Shown piece after piece: positions 55,001 to 63,730 of a stretch of 64,000 nt of DNA; the stretch's first letter is position 1, and every line of letters starts with the position of its first letter. The notes under the pieces were generated by a model, which saw only the letters and a program-made list of their open reading frames with translations, did no database searches and was not told the DNA's origin. The translations under genes were made by a program, and so were the position numbers. Origin of the DNA: Pasteurella sp049670895 (GTDB lineage Bacteria; Pseudomonadota; Gammaproteobacteria; Enterobacterales; Pasteurellaceae); assembly GCF_049670895.1 (NCBI RefSeq), contig NZ_CP187170.1. One strand, 5' to 3'.

Positions 55001-57231
55001 ACGGTACTTATTATCAACATACAGTGCTAGATAGCGAACAGCTTAACCTACAAAGTGGAAATGATACGACTCTCATTGGTACAACCGCAAAAGGTAAACG
55101 TATTGAAGTCAATACTGGTGGAAATTTACATTTAGAAAGTGTACAAGAACGCTCAACGTATCAGCAAAAAGGTGCAAGTGCAGGCATAGAGGCTGAAGTC
55201 GGTTTTGGTAATAGTTGGAACTTACAAGGTCATGTAGGGGCAGAAAGAGGCGAATCTCAGTATCAACAAGTTCGGGAGCAAACGGGCTTATTTGCGGAAG
55301 AAGGAGGTTATCAAGTTAATGCGGCGAATGTGCATTTAAAAGGTGCAGCAATAGCCTCTACGAATGGGGCAGAAAGTGAATTGAAAACGAATCAACTCAC
55401 GTTTGAAGATATTCAAAATCACTCAAGCCATCGAGCAAGTAGTGCATCCTTATCTGGTGGTTATGGTAAACAAGCGGATTATTACCAAGATAAAGACACA
55501 GGGAAAGTTGTGGATGCCAAGCATCCAAATGCCCAGTTTGTAGAAGGGAAAACCGGCCCAAGTTTTACGCCAGGTTTACCAATGCACAGTGAAGGCAGTG
55601 ATAGCAGTGTGACGAAAGCCACGTTAACAGCAGGGCGGATTACGCTGAATAAAGACAGCCAGCCAATAGAAACCACCGCCGACGCATTAGGGATAAATAC
55701 GGATTTAAGCCAGGCTCAGCGTGAGGTGAGTAAACCGAAAGATGTTACCCAGCTTTTAGCGGAGCAGAAAGCACTTTCTAAATCGGTGGGTGATATTCAT
55801 AAGGCAATCAGTACTTACACAGCAAACCAACAAGCGGAAGCGACAGAGCAAGTCAATCAAGCGAAAAAGGCATTAATCCAAGCTGAAGCACGAGGAACCC
55901 CAACAGAGATTGCAGAAAAACAACAGGCATTGTTAAAAGCAGAACAAAATCAAGCAAATTGGGGAGATGAGGGGCAATATAAACGGACAGCAGAAACACT
56001 GACGACACTTTTTACGGGGATTTTAGCTAATCAAGGCCCAACAGGCATAGCTACCCAACTTGCTTCGCCGGAAGTGAATCAATGGATTAAAGAGGCAACC
56101 ACCAATGACAAAGGTGAAACCGACAAAATTGCGAACACCCTAGCTCATGCGATTTGGGGAGCGATAGAAGCAGCGGCGAATCAAGGCAACCCGACGTCAG
56201 GGGCGATAGCGGCGGCGAGTGCGGAATTGGCTGCACCGATGTTAGCGAAGGTGCTATACAACAAAGACAAAGCAGAACACTTGACTGCAGAGGAAAAAGC
56301 ACAAATCACTGCGTTAAGTTCGATTACAGCAGCGGTGGCAGGTGGGCTAACGGCACAGGGTTCAAGTCAGAACAACACGACGGTATCGAGTCTCACCCAT
56401 GCGTCGATTGGTGGGGAGATTGGTAAGGTTGCGGTGGAGAATAATTATTTATTACCGAACCAAGTGGAAGCATTGAGACGGAAACTGGTAAAAGCCATCG
56501 AAAATGGGACGCCACTTGAAGAGGTTTATCGTGAGTTTGGTCAATTAAGTGAAAATCAACGCAAGGAATTAAGTGCAGGTTGTATAGATGCGATTTTATG
56601 TCGCCATACAACATTAGACTTAATCGACCAATCAAATCAATTAGCACGAGATTTTACGAGTTTTATTGGTTCTTTCTTTAGCCAATTGCCTGATGAGGAG
56701 CAGGGGAGGTTTGTTGAGTTTATCATTGATGAAAATGCGAAATCAGCGTCTTTGTTGACAGAAAAAATAGGCTTTACTGAAGCGTTGGTTGCACAATTAG
56801 TCAATGATTATATTAACAATATAGGTAGCCTTAATAAGAAGGTATCGCCTAAGATTAGGAGTTTTGCGAAGCGAAAGGAATATACTAACCAAAAACCAAC
56901 GGCAAATCTGATATATAAGGAAAATATAAAATTTGAAGATAATAAGTCTCTAATATATAGATCAAACATTAAGCATACAAATGGTAGGAATCCAGATGCA
57001 GGATTAGAGCCTAATAATGTAATAGAATTATTTGAGAAATCTATACCAAGTTCGAAGTTAGATCCAAAGAAAGATGTTAGATATTCTATTGATTCTAAAG
57101 GTAATATTCATAGATTTTTTGGAAATAAAACTAATAATGAATTTCATTGGAGTGGAAGTACAGGAGATACTTCTAATCCATTAAATTCAAATAATATTCC
57201 TAATGATATAAAAAAACAATTAAGGAAATAA
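49048..57231 (+). CDS. cdiA: Contact-dependent inhibition protein CdiA
   Basis: This 2727-residue exoprotein starts with the extended signal peptide MNKYCYRVIFSKTQQQFIVV (cleavage after VQA, residue 83). A TPS domain (about 85-330) has NPSGLHCEGCG, then FHA-1 repeats. A likely receptor-binding region spans about 600-960 (YHCHDYHNPNTCQLKPES; coiled segment about 690-780). FHA-2 repeats and a pretoxin domain lead to VENN at 2463-2466. The variable toxin (261 residues) ends KGNIHRFFGNKTNNEFHWSG and NNIPNDIKKQLRK; I do not recognise its activity. Residues 1917-2466 are duplicated in the orphan at 60241. Confidence 0.93.
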   Translation: MNKYCYRVIFSKTQQQFIVVSELAKTDGKAKVDVEIKTETGNNRRFSTWTALLSFGQSSRRLKPLSFALFCTLGFVSIQTVQANSPLIIQADASANAKARPQVMQSANGIPQVNIQTPNQQGMSYNRYAQFDVDKQGAILNNSRQDIQTQLGGWVQANPYLVGGEAKVIVNEVNSNKPSQLKGYVEVAGQKADVIIANPSGLHCEGCGVINANRATLTTGKPQFKEGHLDSFVVEKGKVTVTGKGMDNSQSDYTDIIAREAKIHAGVWSKKAVNVTTGQNNVSKNNDAVQILNSKSQQRQKAENAEYALDVSNLGGMYAEKIHLIGTEEGLGVRNAGHIGASAGDVVIDVNGKLVNSNQIQVQQQLKIKAKNRIENTNSGKLIAQQGNLELHTEKSLAQSGVVGAGQKIAVKAQQVIQDKEGQLQGADVHINAKGKVTNRGLINSRTGKPSDTASTVIKAKHIENIGTGRIYGDKVALGASTVENVDEINSENQQRQDPIIAAYERLDIAAEKIINKTGNYVATQKGAATLYSEKDIVFGGQLNAQNEAVGQADSLLNDSSTIEAANGNMTLNANDIKNLNSHFKAEVERQSDEKINETYVIPEGYVTKDRIDYNKLKWISFSRAGKLAFRGDSATPLKEGEEITSNTLLPTVNEYHCHDYHNPNTCQLKPESVYDNKNPAWAYFGITPPLEMPANLPKIDFPDEPIKPQEVAHPGRKRPFESLADYQQRLENYEKAKAQYDIALKIYETEKLSYEEQLAKYNKVMVPFSEWITKNDMAFDALNEKINQHNAGILGKTFSNFWMTYLNRRVKDLSVIKTTLPGQILAGGNILLNSKNSLNDRSQIIAGGRLTLNGVVNNIDETGYNILNEYGTSQYTISRWRGGFKRYHQRDWGGINSYDNYVNTPFQMGVAVKEENKNYKDNEATTSAKIDAKADMTSLPNSSLYKLNPNADSHVLIETDPAFADRKKWLSGDYMFNRIRSEHNQVHKRLGDGYYEQRLIREQINQLTGRQFLGNFKDMEEQYKALMDSGITFAKKFNLIPGVSLSAEQVEQLTSDIVWFENKTVILPDGSTSTVLAPKVYLSAQKEKLNGDAALLSGKQVVSLNDSVITNTGVITGSELVALQTENLENRGGNIIGQQVLLSAQKNIKNIDGYILAKDRLALQAKGDITHRSTTVESHTDGVNYEKTNVTLARKALLHVSGTGGELQVSGRNVQLQGADIINSGQGNTAVLAKNQLSLNAVEVVSDEKTGKGDHYRNERVQDIVISRVSGGGDVRLQANNLRAEAAQLDAEQKLIAMAENDLVLNAARKQLDYDEYHHMKSGSFISNTKKTRYDEIKEKTYQGTDLQAQNVILQAGKRLSAKALSVEAEQDIKLHAKEIELNTAKNQRNEIHWQETKKSGLGGSLKGGVASFGYQRSKAGSNASQQDENVLVTAFNAKENIEIVTEKDLNLQATHLKAEKNIHLQGTNVAINAVTESHDQHSNQYARSTGFGTSMVYNPLQVAKQNYQNLASQGATKGVVGKALSAVEAVDKAAGQTAKFISPYFNKQKTQSHKTGHEDIAITANLQAGQNLTVLATEKDIKTQGAMLSAEKEANLIAKGNVTLGVAENRQSQAADRKGKGISFDGKKTGLSQFGYYSQKEQGEGSIISEQGTVLSIGGKAKILAEQGDIHLIGAKVVAKENIDLQAGNDVKIETTVSKTQQQERSKSNGIGEAVISETERFYGYNRKLSNQSGDTITHQGSQLASLEGNIAISADNQFKQVSSELLAKEGLKIQAKSVDFDNVRDAQHFNAHQSDLKIGQFSRVKSPLIDLIQTAEALKDNSEASKRLQIAQGLSLAAQGYTLYDTALKTLTKTPTDAILLRVESGVGVSHSRQSEERNVYLSQGNRVNAKQIEIHATEGDLRAKHTQFSSYDEKGERQAGSHIQLKAKENIVLLAGEDSQYNKGKSQNVGAEVGTALSFGAKTGWSFYARAGFGKQKQQGDGTYYQHTVLDSEQLNLQSGNDTTLIGTTAKGKRIEVNTGGNLHLESVQERSTYQQKGASAGIEAEVGFGNSWNLQGHVGAERGESQYQQVREQTGLFAEEGGYQVNAANVHLKGAAIASTNGAESELKTNQLTFEDIQNHSSHRASSASLSGGYGKQADYYQDKDTGKVVDAKHPNAQFVEGKTGPSFTPGLPMHSEGSDSSVTKATLTAGRITLNKDSQPIETTADALGINTDLSQAQREVSKPKDVTQLLAEQKALSKSVGDIHKAISTYTANQQAEATEQVNQAKKALIQAEARGTPTEIAEKQQALLKAEQNQANWGDEGQYKRTAETLTTLFTGILANQGPTGIATQLASPEVNQWIKEATTNDKGETDKIANTLAHAIWGAIEAAANQGNPTSGAIAAASAELAAPMLAKVLYNKDKAEHLTAEEKAQITALSSITAAVAGGLTAQGSSQNNTTVSSLTHASIGGEIGKVAVENNYLLPNQVEALRRKLVKAIENGTPLEEVYREFGQLSENQRKELSAGCIDAILCRHTTLDLIDQSNQLARDFTSFIGSFFSQLPDEEQGRFVEFIIDENAKSASLLTEKIGFTEALVAQLVNDYINNIGSLNKKVSPKIRSFAKRKEYTNQKPTANLIYKENIKFEDNKSLIYRSNIKHTNGRNPDAGLEPNNVIELFEKSIPSSKLDPKKDVRYSIDSKGNIHRFFGNKTNNEFHWSGSTGDTSNPLNSNNIPNDIKKQLRK

Positions 57232-57232
57232 T

Positions 57233-57697
57233 ATGTTAATAGGTGATCCTTATTCTTTTGCGATTAGATGTGACGTTGTGGATGCGTGGAATAACTCTAC
57301 ATTTTGGATTAATGGTATCTTTGAAATTTATATACATGGAAAAAAATATCCTAATGTTCTTCGTGAGACAGAGCTGAGAACAAATGTCTCTTTTCTCATT
57401 TCTGGCTTTCAGAAAGAAATGAAGGCGCTACCAGATAAATTTTTTGATAAAATAAATTCTGAATTATTAAATTCAGAACTATATAACTATTTTATTTCTT
57501 CTAAATTAATGATTAATTTGGAGAGTAGTGAGATGGATGATTTAGGTGTGAATATTATTTTCTTTTTTAATAATAAAAATGACTTCATTGCCTTATTTGA
57601 CAAAGGAGATTTTGAACTTATTCAATATAATAAGGGGGAAATATTAGATATTATTCATCGGTTTGAAAGTATAGGGCGTAAATTTATTCCTCGGTGA
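57233..57697 (+). CDS. cdiI: CDI immunity protein (Imm42-like)
   Basis: This 154-residue protein begins MLIGDPYSFAIRCDVVDAWN, matching the Imm42 start as I recall it (IGDPY-FAI...V-EWN). It follows the cdiA stop by one base, with AAGGAAAT as ribosome site within the cdiA end, so it should protect against this cdiA tip. Cytosolic, acidic and AT-rich like the toxin tip, in contrast to the cdiA body. Confidence 0.85.
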   Translation: MLIGDPYSFAIRCDVVDAWNNSTFWINGIFEIYIHGKKYPNVLRETELRTNVSFLISGFQKEMKALPDKFFDKINSELLNSELYNYFISSKLMINLESSEMDDLGVNIIFFFNNKNDFIALFDKGDFELIQYNKGEILDIIHRFESIGRKFIPR

Positions 57698-57729
57698 TAA
57701 ATATAATCCTATTTTCCAGACTTTAGGCT

Positions 57730-57781
57730 AAAAGTGCGGTCAATTTCAAAAAAGTTTTACTTTGAAGAATTGACCGTTTTT
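57730..57781 (+). repeat. CDI spacer repeat A, stem only, after cdiI
   Basis: AAAAGTGCGGTCAATTTC and GAATTGACCG with T run: terminator of the cdiBAI transcript and start of the downstream cassette array. Confidence 0.82.
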
Positions 57782-57798
57782 CACATTGGGGATTAAGA

Positions 57799-58146
57799 CA
57801 CACCACCTTAGGCAATGTGGTTGTGGATAAGGTGATTAAGGAATACCCAAATGGGGTTTATGAAGCGAGGGTGTTGATCCCTAACCCGAAAGCCCAAACC
57901 GATCCTACCGCCCCGAAATTTTTGGAGAAACTAGGGAAAAATAAAGACAGTGCTTCTATGATGTTTCCAAGAACATGGACAGAGGATAGGTTGAAAGTGG
58001 AGTTGGAGCATGCGTTTAGGAACAGATCTAGAGTAGAAAAAACAGAGAATACGTGGTCAGGCACAACAAAATCAGGGGTGAAAGTAGAATGGGTTATTAA
58101 TAAAGATGGTTATTTATCAACAGTTTATCCAACAAGAGAGCAATGA
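57799..58146 (+). pseudogene. EndoU tail fragment E6
   Basis: HTTLGNVVVDKVIKEYPNGV through SMMFPRTWTEDRL, WSGTTKSGVKVEW and STVYP to TGA 58146. The frame is open (Tyr codon where E3 has TAG), but there is no native start; GTG at 57817 is internal. It lacks the first EndoU half. Closely matches E3. Confidence 0.75.
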
Positions 58147-58154
58147 GGTATAAA

Positions 58155-58586
58155 ATGAAAGTAATTTTTGCGTATTGGGAATTTCAGGGTGGTATCTATA
58201 AAACCTGTGGTGTTTATGAAAGTGATAACCGGGAAAATGATGGGGTGATTACTGATTATCTTCGCACTATTCCAGATTCTTATTCAGATCGTGGGTTTAA
58301 AGTTTTAGCGGCAGTCAAAGATCCAACGATTACTCGGGATTGGATTAGTTCTCAGGCATTTGATGCCTTGATAGACCATGATCAAATAAAAGTGGGTTTC
58401 TATCTGTTAGATGATATGGAAGAAGAGGATATTCCTGATGATGTTGATGAAAGAGATACCGATCCCCGTTTCATTCCCCGTAAAGAATTTGCCTATTTAC
58501 TGGAAAAGTGGCTGGATTTTTACCAAAGACCTATTACTGATATAAATTACCAAGAAATTATTGACACCAAGGAGGCGTATTTATGA
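58155..58586 (+). CDS. EndoU-associated immunity protein, copy 6
   Basis: I chose ATG 58155 (143 residues; GAGG nine bases upstream). It matches the product at 44727 except for a few substitutions (YWEFQGG for YYEFQGG, RTIPDSYS for STIPGSYS). Here its stop directly overlaps the next EndoU start; in the first array an extra cassette (45159-46103) is inserted at this point. Confidence 0.75.
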   Translation: MKVIFAYWEFQGGIYKTCGVYESDNRENDGVITDYLRTIPDSYSDRGFKVLAAVKDPTITRDWISSQAFDALIDHDQIKVGFYLLDDMEEEDIPDDVDERDTDPRFIPRKEFAYLLEKWLDFYQRPITDINYQEIIDTKEAYL

Positions 58587-58933
58587 CCGTGATTGTGGGT
58601 GGACATTCCACCTTAGGCAATATTCGGGTGGACCGAGTATTACAAACCTATAAAAATGGCGTGTATATTGCACAAATTTCCGTATGGGATAGTGACACCA
58701 ATCAATATATCGCCAAAACCAATAACAACGGCGAAATGCTGATGTTTCCCGAGACGTGGACAGCAGATAGGATATTGGTTGAGATTGATTCCGCCTATTC
58801 AAACCAAGTGGATGATTTAGATGCAGTACGTCAAGCAGAAGGAATGTGGGCGGGAATCTCTAATTCAGGCGTGAGAATTGAAGGATACAGTTATCCAGAA
58901 TTCACCGCATTCCCAAGTAGCACACAGGAGTAA
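58583..58933 (+). CDS. EndoU tail E7 with its own start and ribosome site
   Basis: This 116-codon duplicate of E5 has the same AAGGAGG and ATGA overlap with the preceding immunity gene. Differences from E5 are few (SNSGVRIE for SHSGVRIE). As with E5 it contains only the second EndoU half, so enzymatic activity is doubtful. Confidence 0.72.
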   Translation: MTVIVGGHSTLGNIRVDRVLQTYKNGVYIAQISVWDSDTNQYIAKTNNNGEMLMFPETWTADRILVEIDSAYSNQVDDLDAVRQAEGMWAGISNSGVRIEGYSYPEFTAFPSSTQE

Positions 58934-58936
58934 GTT

Positions 58937-59320
58937 ATGCAATTAGTGTTTTCCTATATTGAACATAAATCACAGGTGATACCGGTTTGTTTTTGGAAAG
59001 AAAATCATCAACTTCATCCTTTAACAGGCTATTTAAATGACCCGATGGGTGGTCCCAATTACTTTGCGTTTTTGGATAAGGTGTTATCGATTTTGAGGGA
59101 TGAAGACATCCAACAGGGAGATATTTCCTCGAATTCTTGGGGCGTGGAAATTCATGGTGATCAGGTTTATTTCTGTTTTTTATTTGCCCAAGAAGACACG
59201 AGCTTGCATTTTGCTTTATCAAGAGCGGTGCTGATAGATATTTTAGTCTTATGGTTAGCCTTTCGTAGTCAAAAGCCTGTTGCGGGTTATCAAGAAGTGC
59301 TAAGTTTTGCTGAAGCATAA
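58937..59320 (+). CDS. EndoU-associated immunity protein, copy 7
   Basis: This 127-residue duplicate of the 46458 product has one visible substitution (LDKVLS). Having two identical immunity genes 12.5 kb apart suggests recent duplication. The bases after the stop diverge, and a full spacer repeat A starts within about 20 bp. Confidence 0.72.
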   Translation: MQLVFSYIEHKSQVIPVCFWKENHQLHPLTGYLNDPMGGPNYFAFLDKVLSILRDEDIQQGDISSNSWGVEIHGDQVYFCFLFAQEDTSLHFALSRAVLIDILVLWLAFRSQKPVAGYQEVLSFAEA

Positions 59321-59340
59321 AAATCACACAGACTGAAAAT

Positions 59341-59486
59341 AAAGAGCGGTCAATTTCAAAAAGTTTTGCTTTGAGAAATTGACCGTTTTTGTATCATGGA
59401 TATGATGTGAGCAATTGATATCCTGTTTGTGTTCACTGGCGTGTGGTTTGATTAACGCACTCGTCAAAGATGAGTGCTAGCGGGGG
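59341..59486 (+). repeat. CDI spacer repeat A, full copy 4
   Basis: Full layout, uptake signal decayed to AGAGCGGT. Hairpin GCACTCGTCAAAGATGAGTG, CTAGCGGGGG. A 17-codon toxin tail (AIANIQNLLNDSKIRME) follows the junction in the +2 frame. Confidence 0.87.
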
Positions 59487-59570
59487 CTATAGCAAATATT
59501 CAGAATTTATTAAATGATTCTAAAATTAGGATGGAATAAATAAAGGTCTGGAGTATTTAGGAGAGAAAAA

Positions 59571-60047
59571 ATGATCTATATTAGTCCACTTATGAAAAAT
59601 GAAATCAATAAAGAAAAGAATAATATAAAGCAAAGTGTAATATCTAATGATTTACTAGATTTGTTAGATTTTATTGATATTGATGGATGTATATTTTTCA
59701 AGTTTCAAAAAATAGACAATGAGATTTCCAGAGTTGATGCAAATGAAATTGCTAGTCAATTCTTGGATTTATCAGGTTATGAAGTGTCTATAAATAGATT
59801 TCATATTGATGATTATGTGAGTGGTAATATTTTATGTCAATCTATCTTATTTTTAGATGAGTTTAAGAAAAGATGGAAGGAAATATATCCAGATCTTAAT
59901 TGTGTAGTACTAATTACTTTTCAAAATGATGAGGTAGGTGAGTTTTCTACTTTTACGTTTCATAAGGTGAGAAATGATGAAAGTATATTTGAACCATCTG
60001 AAATAAATAATATTGAACAAGCTATACTGATAGCATTTATTAATTAG
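59571..60047 (+). CDS. Putative immunity protein, unknown family
   Basis: This 158-residue acidic, soluble protein starts MIYISPLMKNEINKEKNNIK, with VVLITFQNDEVGEFSTFTFH near the C-terminus. TTAGGAGAG lies about 8 bases before the ATG. It sits alone between two full spacer repeats with only a short toxin tail, a clean single-cassette unit. An in-frame ATG at residue 8 is a possible later start. Family not recognised. Confidence 0.58.
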   Translation: MIYISPLMKNEINKEKNNIKQSVISNDLLDLLDFIDIDGCIFFKFQKIDNEISRVDANEIASQFLDLSGYEVSINRFHIDDYVSGNILCQSILFLDEFKKRWKEIYPDLNCVVLITFQNDEVGEFSTFTFHKVRNDESIFEPSEINNIEQAILIAFIN

Positions 60048-60093
60048 TATTATCGCTGATAGCTAGATATAAAATATTTTTTTATTATTCCTC

Positions 60094-60240
60094 AAGAGCG
60101 GTCAATTTCAAAAAAGTTTTACTTTGAGGAATTGACCGTTTTTGTATCGTGAATATGATGTGAGTAATTGATATCCTGTTTGTGTTAACTGGCGTATGGT
60201 TTGATTAAAGCACTCGTCAAAGACGAGCGCTAGCGGGGGG
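60094..60240 (+). repeat. CDI spacer repeat A, full copy 5, at the orphan cdiA junction
   Basis: Full layout, uptake signal decayed. Hairpin GCACTCGTCAAAGACGAGCG, CTAG, C and six G. cdiA sequence equal to 54797 onward starts at 60241. The repeat's TAG (60231-60233) is in frame and blocks any read-through into the cdiA piece. Confidence 0.9.
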
Positions 60241-63017
60241 AAAAAGGAGAGCGTCAAGCTGGTAGCCATATTCAGCTGAAAGCGAAGGAAAATATTGTTT
60301 TATTAGCGGGAGAAGACTCTCAGTACAATAAAGGTAAAAGTCAGAATGTAGGAGCAGAAGTTGGCACGGCATTGAGTTTTGGTGCAAAAACGGGCTGGTC
60401 GTTTTATGCAAGGGCAGGATTTGGCAAGCAAAAACAACAAGGTGACGGTACTTATTATCAACATACAGTGCTAGATAGCGAACAGCTTAACCTACAAAGT
60501 GGAAATGATACGACTCTCATTGGTACAACCGCAAAAGGTAAACGTATTGAAGTCAATACTGGTGGAAATTTACATTTAGAAAGTGTACAAGAACGCTCAA
60601 CGTATCAGCAAAAAGGTGCAAGTGCAGGCATAGAGGCTGAAGTCGGTTTTGGTAATAGTTGGAACTTACAAGGTCATGTAGGGGCAGAAAGAGGCGAATC
60701 TCAGTATCAACAAGTTCGGGAGCAAACGGGCTTATTTGCGGAAGAAGGAGGTTATCAAGTTAATGCGGCGAATGTGCATTTAAAAGGTGCAGCAATAGCC
60801 TCTACGAATGGGGCAGAAAGTGAATTGAAAACGAATCAACTCACGTTTGAAGATATTCAAAATCACTCAAGCCATCGAGCAAGTAGTGCATCCTTATCTG
60901 GTGGTTATGGTAAACAAGCGGATTATTACCAAGATAAAGACACAGGGAAAGTTGTGGATGCCAAGCATCCAAATGCCCAGTTTGTAGAAGGGAAAACCGG
61001 CCCAAGTTTTACGCCAGGTTTACCAATGCACAGTGAAGGCAGTGATAGCAGTGTGACGAAAGCCACGTTAACAGCAGGGCGGATTACGCTGAATAAAGAC
61101 AGCCAGCCAATAGAAACCACCGCCGACGCATTAGGGATAAATACGGATTTAAGCCAGGCTCAGCGTGAGGTGAGTAAACCGAAAGATGTTACCCAGCTTT
61201 TAGCGGAGCAGAAAGCACTTTCTAAATCGGTGGGTGATATTCATAAGGCAATCAGTACTTACACAGCAAACCAACAAGCGGAAGCGACAGAGCAAGTCAA
61301 TCAAGCGAAAAAGGCATTAATCCAAGCTGAAGCACGAGGAACCCCAACAGAGATTGCAGAAAAACAACAGGCATTGTTAAAAGCAGAACAAAATCAAGCA
61401 AATTGGGGAGATGAGGGGCAATATAAACGGACAGCAGAAACACTGACGACACTTTTTACGGGGATTTTAGCTAATCAAGGCCCAACAGGCATAGCTACCC
61501 AACTTGCTTCGCCGGAAGTGAATCAATGGATTAAAGAGGCAACCACCAATGACAAAGGTGAAACCGACAAAATTGCGAACACCCTAGCTCATGCGATTTG
61601 GGGAGCGATAGAAGCAGCGGCGAATCAAGGCAACCCGACGTCAGGGGCGATAGCGGCGGCGAGTGCGGAATTGGCTGCACCGATGTTAGCGAAGGTGCTA
61701 TACAACAAAGACAAAGCAGAACACTTGACTGCAGAGGAAAAGGCACAAATCACTGCGTTAAGTTCGATGACAGCCGCAGTGGCAGGTGGGCTAACGGCAC
61801 AGGGTTCAAGTCAGAGCAACACCACGGTATCCAGTCTCACCCATGCGTCGATAGGTGGGGAGATTGGTAAGGTTGCGGTGGAGAATAATTATTTATTCAG
61901 ACACGAGGCAGAGGAGCGAGCTCGTTTAATAAAAGAGCTGGGTGAGTGTCGGGCAAAAGGTGGTGATTGTACAAAAATTGAGAATCGGATTACTGAATTA
62001 ACTCAATTAGATAACTCAAGAAATAAGAAACTGAATGAAGCTTGCGGTTATAAAATGACCCCAACCTGTGCAAAAGAGTTGGTTACACTATCAGCAGCAC
62101 ATAAAAGTTTTAAAGATTATAAGCCTCAGAACCACTATGACTCTGTTGTATATTCTGATTTTAAAGAGGTGGAGGAGTTATATGGTGAAGCTCAAAGTCG
62201 AAGAATGGAACATCTGGCTAAGCAAGCCTTATTGGACATTTCTACTCATGAACCTGTTGAAAATGCAGTAACATTAACCCGAATCACAATAGATGCATTG
62301 AAAGGTGATGAAACAGCTAAAGCTCAATTAAGGCAAATTGGGAATGCAATAAAGAAAGCGGCATTGTCACCAATTGATACTATATCAGAAACTACCCGAG
62401 TAGAATTAAAACAAGCGGATGAATTAGAAGCAGCAGGCTACCGTGATGAAGCTGATTTAATTCGTATGAAGGTATATTTATCCAATGAAATAATCGCAAT
62501 TGGTACTTTTTCTAGTGTCTCTGGATTAATCCATTCAGGTATAAGAAATGTTGGTAAATTAGCAATCAAGGAAGGGGTATTATCAAATAAAGAAGTCAAG
62601 ATAGTGTGGGGAAAAGGTATTGAAAAACAAGGTAAACCTTGGGAGGAATATTTACAGAAAATTTTACCAAAGGGAACGATTGATCTTAATGATATAAAAC
62701 CTAAATTTAAAACATTTGATAGCTTACTGCCAGATGGTACGGCGATTAGTGCAAAAACCATGGATACTGTTGGTTCAACAACCTATCAAAATCCGAAACG
62801 TATTACTTATCAATTAAATAAATATGTGGATTCTATGGTTAAATTTGATAGAGATGGTAGAAATGGAATATTTATAAGTAATGAACAGATTAAATCTAAA
62901 GAAATGTATTTGGCAATCCCACATGGAACTACTAAGCAACAGATGGATGCTATAAATGTGTCTTTAGATTATGCAAAATCAAAAGGAATTAAAATTATTG
63001 TTAAAGAGATAAAATAA
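60241..63017 (+). pseudogene. Orphan cdiA 3' end with EC869-type DNase toxin tip
   Basis: Bases 60241 to about 61895 repeat cdiA 54797-56451, ending at VENN (61878-61889). The following 375 residues are unrelated to the main tip: a helical entry domain (about 260 residues) and a nuclease ending. The latter reads GKPWEEYLQKILPKGTIDL, FKTFDSLLPDGTAISAKTMD, MYLAIPHGTTKQQMDAINVS and SKGIKIIVKEIK, matching the Zn-dependent DNase tip of CdiA EC869. There is no start or signal sequence (TTG 60372 is internal), so it is silent unless recombined into cdiA. Confidence 0.85.
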
Positions 63018-63018
63018 A

Positions 63019-63525
63019 ATGAAAAGAGATATTTTTATTGTAAAAACAAGTAGATATATATCAATAGCAAGTAATTTAATTGGTCGATTAGGAATTATCA
63101 ATCCAGAACAAATAGTAAGTTACTTAGATATAGATGTTTCTAATAGCATGTTAGGAAATGAGGTTAAAAAGAAGTTGGCAGAGAGTAGAGAAATTACAGA
63201 AGAAGTGTTTATGTATTATTGGAAAAACAATAGTGACATTGAATCATTTAATAGCCAAGAAGAAAAAAGAATAAAAGAAAAATATGGATATAGAAATAGA
63301 AAATCAATTTATAAAGATTCCATTTTTTTAAGTGTAAGCATTTATAATAATATACTTAAAATTACTCCACTCCATCAAGATGGTTTAGGTAGTTACACAT
63401 CTGTAAAAAATAAAGAGGATACTGCAATTAAATTTGAATATTCTGTGAACTTGTTGCTTTCCTCTGAAGAACTAGGAAATAAAATTGTAGAGGCGTTTAA
63501 ATATTCAACAAGTATCTATAAATAA
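63019..63525 (+). CDS. CdiI immunity for the orphan EC869-type tip
   Basis: This 168-residue protein begins MKRDIFIVKTSRYISIASNL one base after the toxin stop. It shares ESREITEEVFMYYW, FLSVSIYNNILKITPLHQDG and FKYSTSIYK with the 35820 product and aligns with the partial gene at 63731. Expected to bind and block the DNase tip in the cytosol. How it is transcribed is unclear, since its toxin has no promoter; an internal promoter is likely. Confidence 0.8.
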   Translation: MKRDIFIVKTSRYISIASNLIGRLGIINPEQIVSYLDIDVSNSMLGNEVKKKLAESREITEEVFMYYWKNNSDIESFNSQEEKRIKEKYGYRNRKSIYKDSIFLSVSIYNNILKITPLHQDGLGSYTSVKNKEDTAIKFEYSVNLLLSSEELGNKIVEAFKYSTSIYK

Positions 63526-63545
63526 ACAATTAAGTATGTGGTGAT

Positions 63546-63716
63546 ATGGTGAATTTTACAGGAGATGATAAAGGAACATTTAAATTAACTAATGTAAAGA
63601 TAAAAAGTAAGGAGATGTATTTGGTAATACCTAACTCAACAACTAAATCGCAATGGCAAGCGATAAATAGGTCAATTGACTATGCAAAATCGCAAAGTGT
63701 TAATATTTTTTGTTAA
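63546..63716 (+). pseudogene. Second EC869-type toxin tail fragment
   Basis: A 56-codon frame (MVNFTGDDKGTFKLTNVKIK, then SKEMYLVIPNSTTKSQWQAI and NRSIDYAKSQSVNIF) is homologous to the last 57 residues of the orphan tip upstream. It ends with Cys-stop where the longer toxin has VKEIK. It is followed 14 bases later by a third immunity of the same group. Confidence 0.78.
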
Positions 63717-63730
63717 AAAGGTGAATTAAG

